From Phycisphaerales bacterium (GTDB taxonomy: Bacteria; Planctomycetota; Phycisphaerae; Phycisphaerales; UBA1924), in the NCBI GenBank assembly GCA_016699835.1, contig CP064987.1, forward strand, positions 2,356,001-2,420,000: a stretch of DNA of 64,000 nt. Direction: 5' to 3'. The stretch's first letter is position 1. Each line of letters opens with the position of its first letter. The translations under genes and the position numbers were made by a program. Below the pieces are notes generated by a model. That model ran no database searches. It was not told where the DNA came from and saw only the letters and a program-made list of their open reading frames with translations. This document shows, in pieces, positions 63,193 to 64,000 of the stretch.

Positions 63193-63586
63193 AACTCACC
63201 TTGATAAACCCGGCGTCCTTGCACGACTGCAACGCCGTCGCGATCGAGTCCACACGCACCGACGACGATCCGCGAACGAACACACCGACCTCCTTGGGCA
63301 AAGGCTTGAGCACGCGCGTCAGCGTCGCGCCATCGGTCACGATCTGCCCCCCGACTCGAAAGACCTCCGCGTCGCCCTGCCTCTCAACGCTCACAATCTG
63401 CGGCTGCAGGTCTCGCCCCGCTCCCGCGCCCTGACGCTCTGCCCGAAGCCCCGACGCCAGTTGGCTCTCCGGCGGCGTGATCTGGGCCGTCACCAGGAAG
63501 TAGATCAGCAGCAGGAACACCACGTCGATAAGCGAGACCAGCGGCATCGTCGCCGATTCCTCTCGCGCAGCGCGGAGCAGTCTCAT
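63176..63586 (-). CDS. ExbD/TolR-family protein (first)
   Basis: The 136-aa protein has one N-terminal TM helix with the conserved proton-path Asp (SLIDVVFLLLIYFLV) and a periplasmic domain (GVFVRGSSSVRVDSIATAL). ExbD/TolR proteins couple proton flow through an ExbB/TolQ ring to envelope work. ATG 63586 overlaps the stop of the next ExbD gene by 4 bases; the longer frame adds an unlikely Gly-rich start. Confidence 0.9.
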   Translation of the reverse strand: MRLLRAAREESATMPLVSLIDVVFLLLIYFLVTAQITPPESQLASGLRAERQGAGAGRDLQPQIVSVERQGDAEVFRVGGQIVTDGATLTRVLKPLPKEVGVFVRGSSSVRVDSIATALQSCKDAGFIKVSYVPAK

Positions 63587-64000
63587 GGCATCCCCCCCTG
63601 CCCCGACGTTCCCAGTTGCCAACTCTTCACGCCCAAGACGCTTAGCCGATCCGCGATGAGGTTGATCGAGTGCGCCCCGGCGCTCCGGTCCGCGCGAATA
63701 TGCACGTGCACTTTGTCGGCGCCGCCAACCTCGGTGATGGTGTGCCCCACGATCTGCACGAGTCGATCCATCAGCACGCTCTCGCCGCCGACAAAGTACC
63801 GACCCTCGGCACTCACATCGATCGTCAGCGATGCGCGCGACGCCTCGGGGAGCGACTCGCCCTTCACCTCAGGGAGGTCCACGCGCGTCCGAGCCTCGCG
63901 CGAGAACGTCGAGGTGAACATGAAGAAGATGATGAGCAGCATCACCACGTCGATCATCGGCGTCATGTCAAAGACGCCGTCGCCCGCCTCGATGCGCCGG
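63583..64000 (-). CDS. ExbD/TolR-family protein (second), partial at the window edge
   Basis: At least 139 residues. It has DGVFDMTPMIDVVMLLIIFFMFTS, the ExbD TM helix with its Asp, and a periplasmic domain (VDLPEVKGESLPEASRASL, VHVHIRADRSAGAHSIN). The start lies beyond 64000. It is upstream of the other ExbD gene with ATGA overlap; an ExbB/TolQ gene is expected further upstream. Confidence 0.92.
   Translation of the reverse strand, partial: RRIEAGDGVFDMTPMIDVVMLLIIFFMFTSTFSREARTRVDLPEVKGESLPEASRASLTIDVSAEGRYFVGGESVLMDRLVQIVGHTITEVGGADKVHVHIRADRSAGAHSINLIADRLSVLGVKSWQLGTSGQGGMP

Overview
The window is high-GC (about two-thirds G+C by eye), gene-dense bacterial chromosome. It most likely comes from a planctomycete of the class Phycisphaerae. 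Reasons: three secreted proteins carry a PEP-CTERM-like tail in which the motif reads P-A/S-P-G and is followed by a hydrophobic stretch and a run of arginines; two ECF sigma factors are each translationally coupled to a membrane anti-sigma protein, one of which has a prepilin-like H-x-D-G end; there is a CTHCGYDL-type zinc-ribbon membrane protein; and mraZ stands alone, away from cell-division genes. I saw no rRNA, tRNA, CRISPR array, transposase or prophage, so this is core chromosome with scattered small repeats.

Layout. 0-5 kb (+): methyltransferase, two tandem PEP-CTERM-like proteins, SIS-domain sugar-phosphate isomerase, IspD. 5-13 kb (-): lipoprotein, RecQ, hotdog thioesterase, CPBP membrane protease, aconitase, LysR regulator. 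13-18.5 kb (+): DUF4126 protein, CNNM/CorC-type transporter, GHL10 glycoside hydrolase, DCC protein, PilZ-DnaJ fusion, small conserved protein. 18.6-23.6 kb: zinc-ribbon membrane protein, BtrH-like protein, small membrane protein, a candidate structured RNA, mraZ, flavin-reductase-like protein. 23.6-30.5 kb: glycosyltransferase and amidohydrolase whose start codons overlap head to head, DUF1579 protein, beta-propeller PEP-CTERM-like protein, four-repeat envelope protein, zinc-ribbon membrane protein. 30.5-45.3 kb: mostly minus-strand carbon and amino-acid metabolism (isocitrate-dehydrogenase family enzyme, single-chain homoaconitase-like hydratase, tryptophanase coupled to an HD-fold protein, ATP-citrate-lyase-like SucD/citrate-synthase fusion), plus a PH-domain protein and an M28 peptidase. 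45.5-50.1 kb (+): glycine dehydrogenase, FAH hydrolase, SmpB. 50-56 kb: FRG-domain protein and two sigma/anti-sigma operons. 56-64 kb (-): an operon of two ExbD-type proteins, a 916-aa helical-repeat protein and a 1369-aa membrane protein.

Gene expression. Many genes that stand alone or start an operon lack a Shine-Dalgarno sequence. Instead a -10-like hexamer (consensus near TACRCT) lies 5-9 nt before the start codon, as expected for leaderless mRNAs. Genes inside operons use ATGA/GTGA overlaps. This mixed scheme is the most pervasive unusual signal in the window. Others are a strand-resolved structured RNA candidate downstream of mraZ, a likely frameshift in an anti-sigma gene, a missed 47-codon gene after the other anti-sigma gene, a 24-codon remnant of a RibD/DHFR-like gene, and interspersed palindromes and heptad repeats in gene spacers.
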